Assembly (NCBI GenBank): GCA_020723185.1
Contig: DYJI01000008.1
Coordinates: forward strand, 80,110 to 144,109
DNA from: Sideroxydans lithotrophicus
GTDB taxonomy: Bacteria > Pseudomonadota > Gammaproteobacteria > Burkholderiales > Gallionellaceae
Direction of reading: 5' to 3'
DNA: 64,000 nt
The translations under genes were made by a program, and so were the position numbers. The notes under the pieces were generated by a model. It did no database searches. It was not told the origin of the DNA and saw only the letters and a program-made list of their open reading frames with translations. Positions 40,200-49,962 of this stretch are shown in pieces. The first letter of the stretch is position 1. Every line of letters starts with the position of its first letter.

Positions 40200-41220
40200 C
40201 TATTGGGATTCGGCCAATCCTGATGCACTTAATCCTGAAAAGTACCATTACCAATAATTATAGTTATAGGTAATGGCATAGCCACTTCCGAAACTACTTG
40301 AAGTCCAATCCCGAAGAAGCTTCGAGAGTGGCTATCCGTACCGTGTCACTTACTTCCTGCTGCAAGCCAGTCTAGTCACTGGGGTCTGCGATTTACACTT
40401 CGCTGTGTCCTGTTATCCGTCAGGTCGGTTTGAGTATCTGGTCTCTGCAGCCTTTCAAGCCGCTGGGTAGTACGTGAGTCTCATCGGGTAAGCAACTACG
40501 CATGACATTTCGGTCAGTACATAACTAGCAACTCTCGTCGCTCAGGCCACTCGACCTGTCTCTATCGTGCCCTCTCGGACACTCCCAATAATTGAATGAA
40601 TCTTTTAGATCACACATCCGGCATACTCGTCATCCACCTACCACCAGTGAACTTATCCTCTCGGAACCGTCTTTCCCCCTGTGTCCATTTGTGGGCATCT
40701 GCCCTGACGCGTGGACCACAACACTTCCCGGTAAGGAAGGAGGGGTATGTGTAATGCGTAACGTCTTGTCCTTTTGTGACATCCAGCTAATCCACTCTTC
40801 TTGTCCTTGATATCGATTTCACTCCCTTACCTCTGTTCTCCTGGCCATAGGCCAAGCAGATAGACAGACAGCACAACACCACGCAACTCGACACCACCAG
40901 CCAACGGCGCAAAAGCCTTGTCGGCTTCGTGCATCGGTCCTGGGTGTTCAGTGCGCCCGCGTCGGGGTTACTTACGACTCTACTAACAGTTGATTGAATT
41001 GCTCTTGAATGTCTTGCCCGGACTCGGGCGATGATAGGGACGGATTTCTCCATACTCCTATCGAAGACTGCTCCGCTTACACGGAACGGGTGAGTATCGC
41101 TGTGTGCTTACTCGATTCTTCGCGGGGACTAGCCGCTCTGCTACAACTACTTCGAACGTCCTACTCATTTAGCTCTTGCGAACAGCGCCTATAGGCAAAC
41201 GCAGCTTTCTTAACTGGAGC
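40200..41220 (-). ncRNA. Candidate large structured non-coding RNA
   Basis: About 1.0 kb without a convincing gene on either strand. The minus strand is purine-rich: in 40621-40680 the plus strand has 41 pyrimidines of 60. Many short hairpins can be read: GTGTCC-GAGA-GGGCAC (minus strand, 40567-40582, a GNRA tetraloop), GCCCG-AGTC-CGGGC (41016-41029), AAGCC/GGCTT (40913-40927), GATAGG/CCTATC (41033-41062), TGGCC/GGCCA (about 40842-40854), TGAC/GTCA (40503-40516), and a closing 9-bp pair ATAGCCACT/AGTGGCTAT (40278-40286 with 40327-40335). Next to the low end stands the hairpin CCATTACC/GGTAATGG (40245-40276), suitable as a minus-strand terminator. Size and setting resemble phage-linked giant RNAs such as GOLLD or ROOL, but no family was recognised. 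Ends are approximate. Confidence 0.4.
40245..40276 (-). terminator. Hairpin at the low end of the non-coding block
   Basis: Outer stem CCATTACC/GGTAATGG (8 bp, perfect) with an inner ATAA/TTAT pair and a six-base loop. On the minus strand it is followed by TACTTTTC, a weak T tract. It may terminate a minus-strand transcript or be the 3' domain of the RNA. Confidence 0.4.
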
Positions 41221-41476
41221 CACCCATACTTGTCACAGAAGTGAAAGTGAGCGCATTAAATCACGCCCATCTTTGCTTGGTCAAGCAAGCAAAAATTATT
41301 TTTGTTGCATTTAACTTATAGGTCGATCCGCCAATCAATCTTCACAAATGTTGATGGGGCGCAGGATTCAAAATAGTCACGCAAAGTGCAGAAAATCTCA
41401 ACTTTTCTCCCGCAATTTGTTTTCAATTACAGGCAATATTTCTACCGCCGATCGACATTCGCTTGCGGGGAAATTG

Positions 41477-41692
41477 ATGACAGAAAAGAAAAAGCAACGC
41501 ACCTCTAAACTCCAGCCCTATGCATCTCAAATCTTATCGTGGTGGAAGGCCGGCCTATCTTTCGAGCACATGCGACAAAGGCTAGCACGACTCCACATGC
41601 AGGCAAGTAGATCCGGGATATGTAGATTTGTTAATAAGGCGGAAAAAATCGAGAGTCACCTGAAAAAACAAAGAGGCCGTACAGATGAATGA
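41477..41692 (+). CDS. Small helix-turn-helix-like protein next to the tyrosine recombinase
   Basis: 71 residues from ATG 41477, preceded by CGGGG at seven bases. Basic N-terminus (MTEKKKQRTSKLQPYASQIL), then SWWKAGLSFEHMRQRLARL and ASRSGICRFVNK, which fits the two helices of a resolvase-like HTH (the pattern of repeat units read as GLS-x-x-x-M...RL...S-x-S-x-I-x-R). It overlaps the recombinase start by eight bases. Likely a DNA-binding partner or directionality factor. Longer upstream codons lack a RBS. Confidence 0.55.
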   Translation: MTEKKKQRTSKLQPYASQILSWWKAGLSFEHMRQRLARLHMQASRSGICRFVNKAEKIESHLKKQRGRTDE

Positions 41693-42779
41693 GATGAAAC
41701 AAAGCGAGGTTTTCGATTCACAGATGGCGGAAGGTCAGAAGACAGGTAAGACGACTAAGCCAGGGCGAGTGGATGGGAAGAACAGTGAGTACAGATCTGG
41801 TTCAGGCTTTATACCCAAGAAGCTGAACAACGAGATCGAGGTGCTTCTTCAGAAGCATAAGGATTTGGCTGCTCATAAGGACAAGAAAGTAGGTCAGGGC
41901 ACTCAGGACAAGAGAAGGACGGTCATCAAGGGTTTTTTTGCAGACATGTGGCATCTCAAGTTCAAGGTAGAGAGCGTACATAATCTGAAGGAAAAGCATT
42001 TGCACGCGGTATTCAGGTTTCTTGAGGCAGAGGGTCAGTCTCCATCAACGCTTCAGAACAAGATTTCCATCATGCGGGTGTTCTGTGAATGGATCGGCAA
42101 ACCAGGCATGGTGCGTGACTCTTCCCTCTATGTTGAAGACAAGGCATCCGTGACGCGAACGATGGTTGCGCGTGAAGATAAATCTTGGGAAGGGAAGGGC
42201 GTGGACATCGCTCAGATTCTGGAGACAGTCAGGAAGAAGGATAAGGTAGTCGCAATTGAGCTGGAGCTGTGTTTGGCATTCGGTTTGAGGGTGAAGGAAG
42301 CCATGATGCTCCGTCCTTTGGCATGTCGAGACGGGGACGGTCCATTCATCCATGTTCGGGAAGGCACCAAGGGAGACCGTCCCAGGGTAATTCCTATCGA
42401 CAACGCCATTCAGAGGAATGTGCTCGACCGTGCTGTAGAGGTTATGGACAAGAAGACAGGTTTTCTGGGTAAACGCGGAAAGACAATGGCGCAGAAACGC
42501 AACCATTTCTACTATGTGATGAAAAGATGTGGAGTCACCTTGAGAGAAAAGGAAATTACAGCCCACGGTCTGCGTCACCAATATATGCAAGCTAGTTTCA
42601 AACGGATGTTGGGTATCGAGGCGCCGGTCAAGGGGGGGAGTCTGGCAGATGTAGGCCCAGACGAATTCCATGTAGCGAGTCAGAAGCTGATGGAAAGGGC
42701 TGGCCACACACGTGTGACTATTGGGGCAAGCTACTACGGGAGTCGGCGAGTACGCAGGAAATCAAATAACTCAGAGTAG
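41685..42779 (+). CDS. Tyrosine recombinase (phage integrase-like, Integrase_1 type)
   Basis: 364 residues. Basic, poorly ordered first 60 residues; SAM-like core-binding domain about 85-160 (QGTQDKRRTVIKGFFADMW, SPSTLQNKISIMRVFCEWIG); catalytic domain about 170-360 with Arg in AFGLRVKEAM, Lys in EGTKGDRPRV, HGLRH (H-x-x-R), the second His in AGHTRVTIGASYYG and a nucleophile Tyr in that last motif. All six key residues are present, so it should be active. Second recombinase of the island, oriented away from the first, with a small HTH partner upstream. No gene-sized target repeat was identified beside it. Confidence 0.85.
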   Translation: MNEMKQSEVFDSQMAEGQKTGKTTKPGRVDGKNSEYRSGSGFIPKKLNNEIEVLLQKHKDLAAHKDKKVGQGTQDKRRTVIKGFFADMWHLKFKVESVHNLKEKHLHAVFRFLEAEGQSPSTLQNKISIMRVFCEWIGKPGMVRDSSLYVEDKASVTRTMVAREDKSWEGKGVDIAQILETVRKKDKVVAIELELCLAFGLRVKEAMMLRPLACRDGDGPFIHVREGTKGDRPRVIPIDNAIQRNVLDRAVEVMDKKTGFLGKRGKTMAQKRNHFYYVMKRCGVTLREKEITAHGLRHQYMQASFKRMLGIEAPVKGGSLADVGPDEFHVASQKLMERAGHTRVTIGASYYGSRRVRRKSNNSE

Positions 42780-43589
42780 AGCGCTTTTCCTTGTTGAGCC
42801 TGTCAATATCTTGCTGCGACCAGTTTCAAGGTTTTCTAAAAACAATGGTCATGCGGAGAAGAAGCACACGGTGCTCGACAGACTCGGCGCATTCTTTGAA
42901 CGCTACTTTGGACTTGCCTAAGTCACTGGGCAACGCTTTTTAGTAGCAACTAGACAGAATCTTCTGGATGGAATCGAGCCTGATATCAAAAAGGGGTAAC
43001 AAGTTACCCCTTTTTCAATCCCCTTATTCAATCGGCCACTTCTAGCTATAAAAAGGGCGAATTTTTACCCAACTCTGGAACTGGATGCTGGTTGATTGAC
43101 GTGCCACTGCATCGTACCGTAGTCCTGTGACCACATTTTCCTGCTTTAGTGATTCGTTCAGCAGTATCTCAAGGAATCTAGTTTTGCTTTCAATAAGCAG
43201 ATTTCGTACATAGAGAGTGATGCGAAAACCCTTAAACCACGGGGCCCGCAAGCTTAAATTCCAAAGAGATGTTACGGATAATGCCATTGGAAAAGTTAAT
43301 GGTTGCTCTCGAAGCCCCTCGGGGGAAAGGTAACATTGGGAGCATGGTTGAGTGGGGCGCATGGAAGTGGCCGTAAAATTTGTCTTGAAAATAGTCGAGT
43401 GGAAGGCCGCTATAACTATTGTCCAAATTGGGTTTTGGCGGTGATTTGCACTATGAAACATTCTGGATTTCAGTGGATGGGGAAGGGAGGGCGACAAGCG
43501 CCTCCTCAGGCGCAGAAGAGGGTGTGGCGATGAACAGTCGGGAAAAGAGTCATTAAACGGAATCTTTGAAGCAGTCAGGCGTCGACATC
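42780..43589. other. Gene-poor stretch between the tyrosine recombinase and the ptx cluster
   Basis: No gene can be supported. The plus frame up to 42921 ends ...VLDRLGAFFERYFGLA and may be the tail of a lost gene, but it has no start of its own. A strong bidirectional terminator lies at 42988-43015. From 43040 to 43590 frames on both strands are open only by chance and show no RBS or recognisable motif. Confidence 0.5.
42988..43015. terminator. Bidirectional terminator
   Basis: Perfect stem AAAAAGGGGTAAC / GTTACCCCTTTTT with an AA loop; A and T runs on the two sides make it usable from either strand. It follows the tyrosine recombinase by about 210 bases. Confidence 0.85.
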
Positions 43590-43687
43590 TCGGCCATAAG
43601 AGACACTGATGAATTGCTGAAATAGCTGATTGATTGTTCTGAATGGTTGTCCGCTTCACTCTTAACAGCGGACGTTCAAAACTAAGA
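43590..43687. repeat. Left arm of the inverted repeat that encloses the ptx cluster
   Basis: Reads TCGGCCATAAGAGAC ... GAATTGCTGA ... GTCCGCTTCA ... CAGCGGACGTTCAAAACTAAG. Its reverse complement recurs at 48379-48477 with roughly three quarters identity by eye and a 22-base identical inner end. Each arm contains its own hairpin, GTCCGCT/AGCGGAC. The inner end lies 54 bases from the ptxE stop. Confidence 0.75.
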
Positions 43688-43740
43688 ATCGGGGGCGATT
43701 CAAACCATACAAGGGATTAATCACACAACGAACTTAAGTC

Positions 43741-44610
43741 TCAACCTTTCCCTGCCAACCATTCTCCGAACCTTCGTGCCGGGTGCCCGAGAGACAGCGT
43801 ATCGCGCCAGATTACATAGAGTTCTTTACGCAGATTACCGCCTTCGAGTGCAATGGGAACCAAGGTGCCGGATTGGACCTCCTCGGACACAGTGCCAACC
43901 AGTACGATCGACACTCCCAGCCCCGCTTTCACCCACTGCTTCACAGCATCGGTAGATCCCAGTTGCATACCGACAGACAAGCCACTCTCCCCGCTTCCAA
44001 AGTAGTCAGCAAGTATCCGACCTGTTCCCGTACCCGGCTCGCCGCCGAGCAGGGGAACACCCATCAGGTCCCCGTGAGAAAGGCTATGTTTATCGGCCCA
44101 AGGGTGACTCGGCGGAACGATAACGACCAGTTCTTCCTGCCGCCACGGGCGAGCTTCGTAACCTTCGCGACCGTCCCACCATTCCATCACAGCGACGTCG
44201 ATATCTCCCGAATCAAGTTGCTGCGCAATGGACGGATTCTTGTCTATGCGGACATCCAGTTGTGTTTTCGGTGTTTCCTGCAGGTCCAGAAAATCCTTCA
44301 CATACCCAGACAGTAGATAAATACCTATATTGCTGCTCGCCCCGATGACTACAGGCTTGCTCAGGAAGATGCCGGCGGCATTCGTGCTCAGTCTCAGCAG
44401 ATTCTCAGCATAGGGCTTGAACGCCATCCCTTCCGTCGTCAGACGGCAACCCGCAGCATCCCGCTCGATCAGTCGTGCCCCGAGTTGCATCTCGAGCTTC
44501 TGCATCTGTTGCGATATCGCGCCCTGGGAAAGACTTCTTTCTCGCGCACCAGCGCGGAAGCTGCCATGTCGGAAGATGGCGAGAAAGCTCGCCACCTGAT
44601 CTAGGTTCAA
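43741..44610 (-). CDS. ptxE: LysR-type regulator of the phosphite cluster (PtxE-like)
   Basis: 289 residues. N-terminal winged HTH (LDQVASFLAIFRHGSFRAGARERSLSQGAISQQMQKLE) and a LysR substrate-binding domain (about 90-285; PVVIGASSNIGIYLL). Last gene of the minus-strand operon, five bases after ptxD, the same place as ptxE in the Pseudomonas stutzeri ptxABCDE cluster. It probably senses phosphite or phosphate state and acts at the T-N11-A dyad upstream of ptxA; that is inference. Confidence 0.8.
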   Translation of the reverse strand: MNLDQVASFLAIFRHGSFRAGARERSLSQGAISQQMQKLEMQLGARLIERDAAGCRLTTEGMAFKPYAENLLRLSTNAAGIFLSKPVVIGASSNIGIYLLSGYVKDFLDLQETPKTQLDVRIDKNPSIAQQLDSGDIDVAVMEWWDGREGYEARPWRQEELVVIVPPSHPWADKHSLSHGDLMGVPLLGGEPGTGTGRILADYFGSGESGLSVGMQLGSTDAVKQWVKAGLGVSIVLVGTVSEEVQSGTLVPIALEGGNLRKELYVIWRDTLSLGHPARRFGEWLAGKG

Positions 44611-44615
44611 GGTAC

Positions 44616-45623
44616 TCAGACCGCCACCTTGTCCAGCGGATGGTTGATCGCCCCTTGCGGAATCTGCCCTTTGAGTACTTGCAGAATATTGGTCGCAGCT
44701 TCCATCTCGATTGCCAACCGCACCGTATCCACGGCAGAGCCAATGTGAGGTGTGAAAAGCGTAAGCTCCGTGTTGGACAACAGGCGTTCAGAAATAGATT
44801 CTGGACGGTCCGGCCGCATCCATTCTTCCAGTTCAAACACATCAGCTGCATAGCCCGCCAGCTTGCCGGAATCGAGAGCATCGGCTACTGCTTTCTCATC
44901 GACCACCGAGCCACGGCAGGTATTCACCAGATAGGCTCCTGGCTTCATAATCGACAGTGATGCCGCATTGATCATATGCAACGTATCTTGCGTGTAGGGC
45001 ACCATGGGCACCACATAGTCGCTCTCAGCCAACAACTGCACCAACCCCACCTTGCGCAACCCCAAGCGCGCCTCGAGCTCAGGTGGCAACGGTTGCGGGT
45101 CGGTGTAGAGCAGTTCCATCTCGTAACCCTGCAGGCGAGCGGCTATAGCGCGACCGACCGCGCCCATGCCGATGATGCCAAGTGTGCGACCTGTCAAGCC
45201 TGCGCCATACAGCATAGGACGCCATCCAGTGAATTGTCCTGAACGCACGAAGCGGTCGCCCTGCAGGACTTTACGCGTCAGGCCGATCAACAGCCCAACG
45301 GTCAGTTCTGCGGTCGGGATGGTCAGCAGGTCGGGGACGTTGGTTATGCGGACCCCTCGGCGTGTACAGGCCGCCACATCATAGTTGTCATATCCCTTGA
45401 GCGCGCAGGCGACCAATCGCAATTGCGGACATTCTGCGAGGAACGCGTCATCTATGCTGTCCGGCATGAAGGTCATGACCGCGACCGCATCACTGCACCG
45501 CTTGATTATCTCTTCGCGACTCAGCCGCTCACGCGTTTCGTTGGCAACAACATCGCAATGAGGTCTAAGCATGTCCAGTGTCTGCGGATGCACCCAACTG
45601 GTAATGACGATTTTCGGTTTCAT
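44616..45623 (-). CDS. ptxD: NAD-dependent phosphite dehydrogenase
   Basis: 335 residues, D-2-hydroxyacid dehydrogenase family; oxidises phosphite to phosphate with NAD. The residues that set PtxD apart from other members fall at the same numbers as in the P. stutzeri enzyme: Met53 (VMTFMPD) and Lys76 ([10 protein letters not shown]). Also present: [26 protein letters not shown], nucleotide motif [18 protein letters not shown], catalytic Arg in [10 protein letters not shown], Glu in ADVFELEEW, His in [15 protein letters not shown]. Aspartate-proline (YTDPQ) at the end of the second Rossmann strand predicts NAD over NADP. It lies between the phosphite permease and the LysR regulator. Confidence 0.95.
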   Translation of the reverse strand: MKPKIVITSWVHPQTLDMLRPHCDVVANETRERLSREEIIKRCSDAVAVMTFMPDSIDDAFLAECPQLRLVACALKGYDNYDVAACTRRGVRITNVPDLLTIPTAELTVGLLIGLTRKVLQGDRFVRSGQFTGWRPMLYGAGLTGRTLGIIGMGAVGRAIAARLQGYEMELLYTDPQPLPPELEARLGLRKVGLVQLLAESDYVVPMVPYTQDTLHMINAASLSIMKPGAYLVNTCRGSVVDEKAVADALDSGKLAGYAADVFELEEWMRPDRPESISERLLSNTELTLFTPHIGSAVDTVRLAIEMEAATNILQVLKGQIPQGAINHPLDKVAV

Positions 45624-45634
45624 CTTGTCTCCAA

Positions 45635-46441
45635 TTATTTAAAACGTTTCCTGAGATATCCGCTGAAAGCATCCACGAGCGTAACCATGACCAAGATCAC
45701 AAGCAATATTGCTGACACATCTTGGTATTGCATGATGCGCAAGGACCCCATCAGTTCGAAGCCTATCCCTCCCGCCCCAACCATTCCCATCACCGTGGAT
45801 GCACGGAAGTTGTATTCCCATCGGTAGATGGATGTGTCGGCGAGCTGCGGTAGCACTTGCGGCAATACCCCATGTAACAATACCTGTAGCGGCGACGCAC
45901 CTGCTGCACGTGCTGCTTCTATCGGTGCTGGATCGGCATGCTCAATCGCTTCGGCGAAGAATTTGCCAACCATGCCGATCGAATGAAGACCAAGTGCAAG
46001 TACGCCGGGCAGTGCGCCGAAGCCGACTGCCGCCACGAAGATGATGCCAAGTATCAACTCTGGTATGGAACGCAAGGTATTCAACAAGCCGCGCGCCATT
46101 TGATAGACCAGCGGATGCGGAGAAGTGTTCTGTGCAGCCAGAAAAGCCAGCGGCAGCGAGAAAGCAACCGCCAGCGCAGTGCCCGCAATACTCATGGCCA
46201 GCGTGTCCAACAGCGGCTTCCACCAGTTGGCGACCTCATTGAAGTTCGGCGGCATCATTTCGCCGACCAGACTGAACAGGCTCGGCACACCTTCCGAGAG
46301 ACGCTCTGCATCGAATAGACCGACGTAGTGCGCACATATCAGGATGACCAGCATGGCTGCGCCGAAGCGCAGCGCGTTGTACATCCAGTCGCGCTGAGCT
46401 ACGTCGAGCAGTTGGTCGTATTGACTGTTATGGTCGCTCAT
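45635..46441 (-). CDS. ptxC: Phosphite ABC transporter permease (PhnE-like)
   Basis: 268 residues, binding-protein-dependent transport permease with about six membrane helices (first about 25-43, then about 80-260). The EAA loop reads [20 protein letters not shown], and [18 protein letters not shown] is the PhnE-type C-terminal signature. It pairs with the ATPase and binding protein encoded just upstream. Substrate phosphite is assigned from the adjacent ptxD. Confidence 0.9.
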   Translation of the reverse strand: MSDHNSQYDQLLDVAQRDWMYNALRFGAAMLVILICAHYVGLFDAERLSEGVPSLFSLVGEMMPPNFNEVANWWKPLLDTLAMSIAGTALAVAFSLPLAFLAAQNTSPHPLVYQMARGLLNTLRSIPELILGIIFVAAVGFGALPGVLALGLHSIGMVGKFFAEAIEHADPAPIEAARAAGASPLQVLLHGVLPQVLPQLADTSIYRWEYNFRASTVMGMVGAGGIGFELMGSLRIMQYQDVSAILLVILVMVTLVDAFSGYLRKRFK

Positions 46442-46454
46442 ATACTGTTTTCGA

Positions 46455-47318
<864 letters not shown>

Positions 47319-48122
47319 TCACTCCTCGTTGATGGCTAGTTGGGTAAATGAAGGTAAAGGGGGCACGGGTATTTCTTCTCGGCCACTGGTTGGCGCCTGA
47401 TCGTAGATATCCTGCAACAGGGCGTCACTCAGTTCGTTCGGTGAGCCGTCGTAGACGACCCGACCATGTGCGATGGCAATGATCCGGTCGGCGAATTCAC
47501 GCGCCAGATCGACTTGATGAAGACTCACCACTGTCGTGATGCCATCTTCAAGGCAAATATGCTTCAGTTGCGACAACACACGACGCGAAGTTGCCGGATC
47601 TAGGCTGGCAACAGGTTCGTCCGCCAGCATCAAACGTGGCTGCTGCGCCAATGCACGCGCGATACCAACACGCTGCAGTTGACCTCCGCTCAAACGGTCA
47701 ACCCGCTCGGTGGCCTTTTCCAGCAAACCAACACGCTCCAGACATTCAAGCGCGATATGCTGTTCAGCACGGGGCAATGGGAACATGGAACGCAGGGTGG
47801 TGTGATAGCCGATACGGCCAAGAAGTACGTTCTGTAGCGCCGTATGTCGCCGGATTAGCTGATGCTGCTGGAAGATCATGCCGGTACGACGCCGGTGTAG
47901 TCTGAGGGCTGCAGCAGTGTCGACAACCCCAACATCTTGAACATGAATAGAACCCGTTGTCGGACGAGTAAGCATATTGAGACAGCGGAGCAACGTCGAC
48001 TTACCCGCGCCCGAAGCGCCAAGCAGGACATTAAATTCACCGCGCTTGAAACTCAGCGAGGTCGGATGCAGCCCGATCGCATCGGCTCCATACCTGACGG
48101 ATACATTTTTGAGTTCGATCAC
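47319..48122 (-). CDS. ptxA: Phosphite ABC transporter ATP-binding protein (PhnC-like)
   Basis: 267 residues, GTG start with GGGGGTG five to six bases upstream. Walker A LGASGAGKSTLLRC, Q-loop MIFQQHQLIRRHTALQNVLLG (the PhnC-type loop), signature LSGGQLQRVGIARA, Walker B LMLADEPVASLD, H-loop VVSLHQVDLA. First gene of the ptxABCDE operon, three bases ahead of ptxB. Confidence 0.92.
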   Translation of the reverse strand: MIELKNVSVRYGADAIGLHPTSLSFKRGEFNVLLGASGAGKSTLLRCLNMLTRPTTGSIHVQDVGVVDTAAALRLHRRRTGMIFQQHQLIRRHTALQNVLLGRIGYHTTLRSMFPLPRAEQHIALECLERVGLLEKATERVDRLSGGQLQRVGIARALAQQPRLMLADEPVASLDPATSRRVLSQLKHICLEDGITTVVSLHQVDLAREFADRIIAIAHGRVVYDGSPNELSDALLQDIYDQAPTSGREEIPVPPLPSFTQLAINEE

Positions 48123-48145
48123 AAGTCACCCCCACAAGCCTTGAT

Positions 48146-48168
48146 GACGATTCATATTTCGAATCGTC
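48146..48168 (-). promoter_or_regulatory. LysR-type operator upstream of ptxA
   Basis: Perfect dyad GACGATTC/GAATCGTC with a seven-base middle. The inner ATTC-N7-GAAT satisfies the T-N11-A rule of LysR binding sites and lies 24 bases upstream of the ptxA GTG. A poor match to a Pho box (CTGTTTAGAAATTCTTAAC, minus strand) follows about 15 bases farther upstream. Confidence 0.6.
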
Positions 48169-48240
48169 TCGCCATTAAGTTAAGAATTTCTAAACAGTGC
48201 GAATGCTAGGAGATGAAAGTGACAGAGAGATTACGGAGAG

Positions 48241-48384
48241 ATGAATTATTTTGTCTGCCTTCTAGAAGACGAATTACGAAGGCGGGCCATTGAGGGAAAG
48301 AAGGCCACTGAGCATCCGCCATCAGGAAATCTATATGACTGGTTGGGGTTAGCAAGCTACGGTCGATCACCATCAAGCTCTTAG
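48241..48384 (+). CDS. Small open frame divergent from ptxA, unrecognised
   Basis: 47 codons (MNYFVCLLEDELRRRA ... SYGRSPSSS) with ACGGAGAG just before the ATG and a stop at the inner edge of the right inverted repeat. The N-terminal half could form one helix. No family was recognised; it might be chance. It shares the 118-base gap with the ptxA promoter. Confidence 0.3.
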   Translation: MNYFVCLLEDELRRRAIEGKKATEHPPSGNLYDWLGLASYGRSPSSS

Positions 48385-48477
48385 TTTTGAACGTCCGCTG
48401 ACAGGACTGAAGCGGACCTCCCTTTAGAATTCTCAAGCAGCTTTCTCAGCAATTCCCCATCGTCTCTTATGGCCGAC
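48379..48477. repeat. Right arm of the inverted repeat that encloses the ptx cluster
   Basis: Reverse complement of 43590-43687 at about three quarters identity, with the inner 22 bases (CTTAGTTTTGAACGTCCGCTG side) matching fully. Between it and the ATPase gene at 48712 lies about 230 bases with no supportable gene. Confidence 0.75.
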
Positions 48478-48711
48478 GAAGGGACTACTGGCAGATCCTC
48501 GACCTAAGCTGCCGGTAGCGTCCAAATGGGCTGATGTCCGAAATGTAGCTGTCAGCGGCCAGCGCGATGAAATCGTCCCGAACGAATACGGCAATGTCGC
48601 ATAAAGATGCCCCATGGATGTCAACCAAATGATTTTCAATTGAATTCTCATTCTTGATATTCCTTGGGTACTTGTTTACCATTCTGAGTAATTTAACTTA
48701 GAGTGGTAAAA

Positions 48712-49962
48712 ATGACCGCCAGGCACTATCAACGCCAAGAGGTAAATACCCTTCGAGACCGACTTGCTGAGTCGCCGCGCTCCCTGATTTTTATTGCGGG
48801 GCCGCGTCAGGTCGGCAAGACAACGCTGGTCCGCGATGCGCTGGCGCAATATGGACGAGAGCGTTATTCCTTCATTCCCGTCGATCAGCCGGATGTGGCT
48901 CCCGACTTCGCTTATGCAGGGAGCGATACCTACGAACAGGCCGGTCGTCCGCGCGATGCCTCGTGGCTGGTCGAACAATGGCAGCATGCTCGCACAGCGG
49001 CACGGCAATCGGCCGATGGGCATATTCTGGTCCTCGATGAAATCCAGAAAATCCCCCGCTGGTCGGAAGCGGTAAAAGGACTCTGGGATGCGGATCGGGC
49101 CGAGGGCTTGCAACTTCATGTCGTCTTGTTGGGCTCATCGCCCCTGTTGATGCAGAAAGGAATGAGCGAAAGCCTGGCAGGGCGCTTCGAACTGATACAG
49201 GTCACGCACTGGTCGTATGCGGAAATGCATGAGGCTTTCGACTTCGATTTGGACGATTACATCTATTTCGGCGGCTATCCCGGCAGTGCCGCTTATATTC
49301 GCGACGAACCACGCTGGCGCAATTACGTGAACGGGAGTCTGATAGAGCCGAGCATAGAAAAAGACATCCTGATGATGACCCGTGTGGATAAGCCGGCGTT
49401 GCTCCGGCAACTTTTCCACCTCGGATGCCAGTATTCCGGGCAGCTTCTCTCTTACACCAAAATGCTGGGGCAGCTTCAGGATGCTGGCAATACGGTGACG
49501 CTGGCCCATTACCTCGATCTACTCGGAAATGCCGGGCTGATACAGGGCTTGCAGAAATATGCCGGGCAACAACATAGGCGGCGAGCCTCTGTTCCCAAAC
49601 TCAATGTACTCAATACTGCGCTGATGACCGCCGGATCGGGCTATACCAAAGCAGAAGCCAAGGCTGATCGCAGCTACTGGGGGCGCTTGGTGGAAAGCGC
49701 GGTGGGCGCGCACCTGCACAATAGTGGTCATCCGGATTGCAGTCTGTACTACTGGCGCGAAAGTCCGCACGAGGTGGACTTCGTGATCGAGCGCGGAAAA
49801 AAACTCACGGCCATCGAAGTGAAGAGCGGCCCCTCATCCGGTCATGCCAGCGGCTTCGACGTATTCGCAGAGAGCTTCGGAAAATGCCGCAAGCTGTTTG
49901 TCGGCGATGGCGGCATTCCGATTGCCGAATTCCTTTCCTATCCGGCGGAGCACTGGCTTTGA
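48712..49962 (+). CDS. AAA_14 / DUF4143 ATPase
   Basis: 416 residues. N-terminal AAA_14 ATPase: Walker A GPRQVGKTTLV (30-40), Walker B ILVLDEIQKI (about 105-114), and the sensor stretch LLGSSPLLMQKG, LAGRFELIQVTHWSY. The C-terminal DUF4143 region (about 205-410) ends in a PD-(D/E)XK-like fold with DFVIERGKKLTAIEVKSG (D...E-x-K). These proteins are common and scattered in bacteria, and their role is not settled; links to toxin-antitoxin and defence islands are known. Start: ATG 48712 is chosen over GTG 48703. The next gene begins inside its stop codon, so the two products are probably made together. Confidence 0.8.
   Translation: MTARHYQRQEVNTLRDRLAESPRSLIFIAGPRQVGKTTLVRDALAQYGRERYSFIPVDQPDVAPDFAYAGSDTYEQAGRPRDASWLVEQWQHARTAARQSADGHILVLDEIQKIPRWSEAVKGLWDADRAEGLQLHVVLLGSSPLLMQKGMSESLAGRFELIQVTHWSYAEMHEAFDFDLDDYIYFGGYPGSAAYIRDEPRWRNYVNGSLIEPSIEKDILMMTRVDKPALLRQLFHLGCQYSGQLLSYTKMLGQLQDAGNTVTLAHYLDLLGNAGLIQGLQKYAGQQHRRRASVPKLNVLNTALMTAGSGYTKAEAKADRSYWGRLVESAVGAHLHNSGHPDCSLYYWRESPHEVDFVIERGKKLTAIEVKSGPSSGHASGFDVFAESFGKCRKLFVGDGGIPIAEFLSYPAEHWL

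Noticed and set aside
40787..41053. An 88-codon minus-strand frame with a hydrophobic stretch resembling a signal
   Set aside because: No RBS and no conserved motif. It lies inside the hairpin-rich block, where the hydrophobic run can arise by composition.
40200..41280. Group II intron or retron
   Set aside because: No reverse transcriptase gene and no domain V-like hairpin were seen.
43042..43659. A 205-codon minus-strand frame left of the ptx cluster
   Set aside because: Composition unlike neighbours, no RBS, no motif; it runs into the inverted repeat arm.
48433..48682. Minus-strand frames between the ptx repeat and the AAA_14 gene
   Set aside because: Two overlapping frames stay open by chance, without RBS or motifs, over decayed repeat-like sequence.
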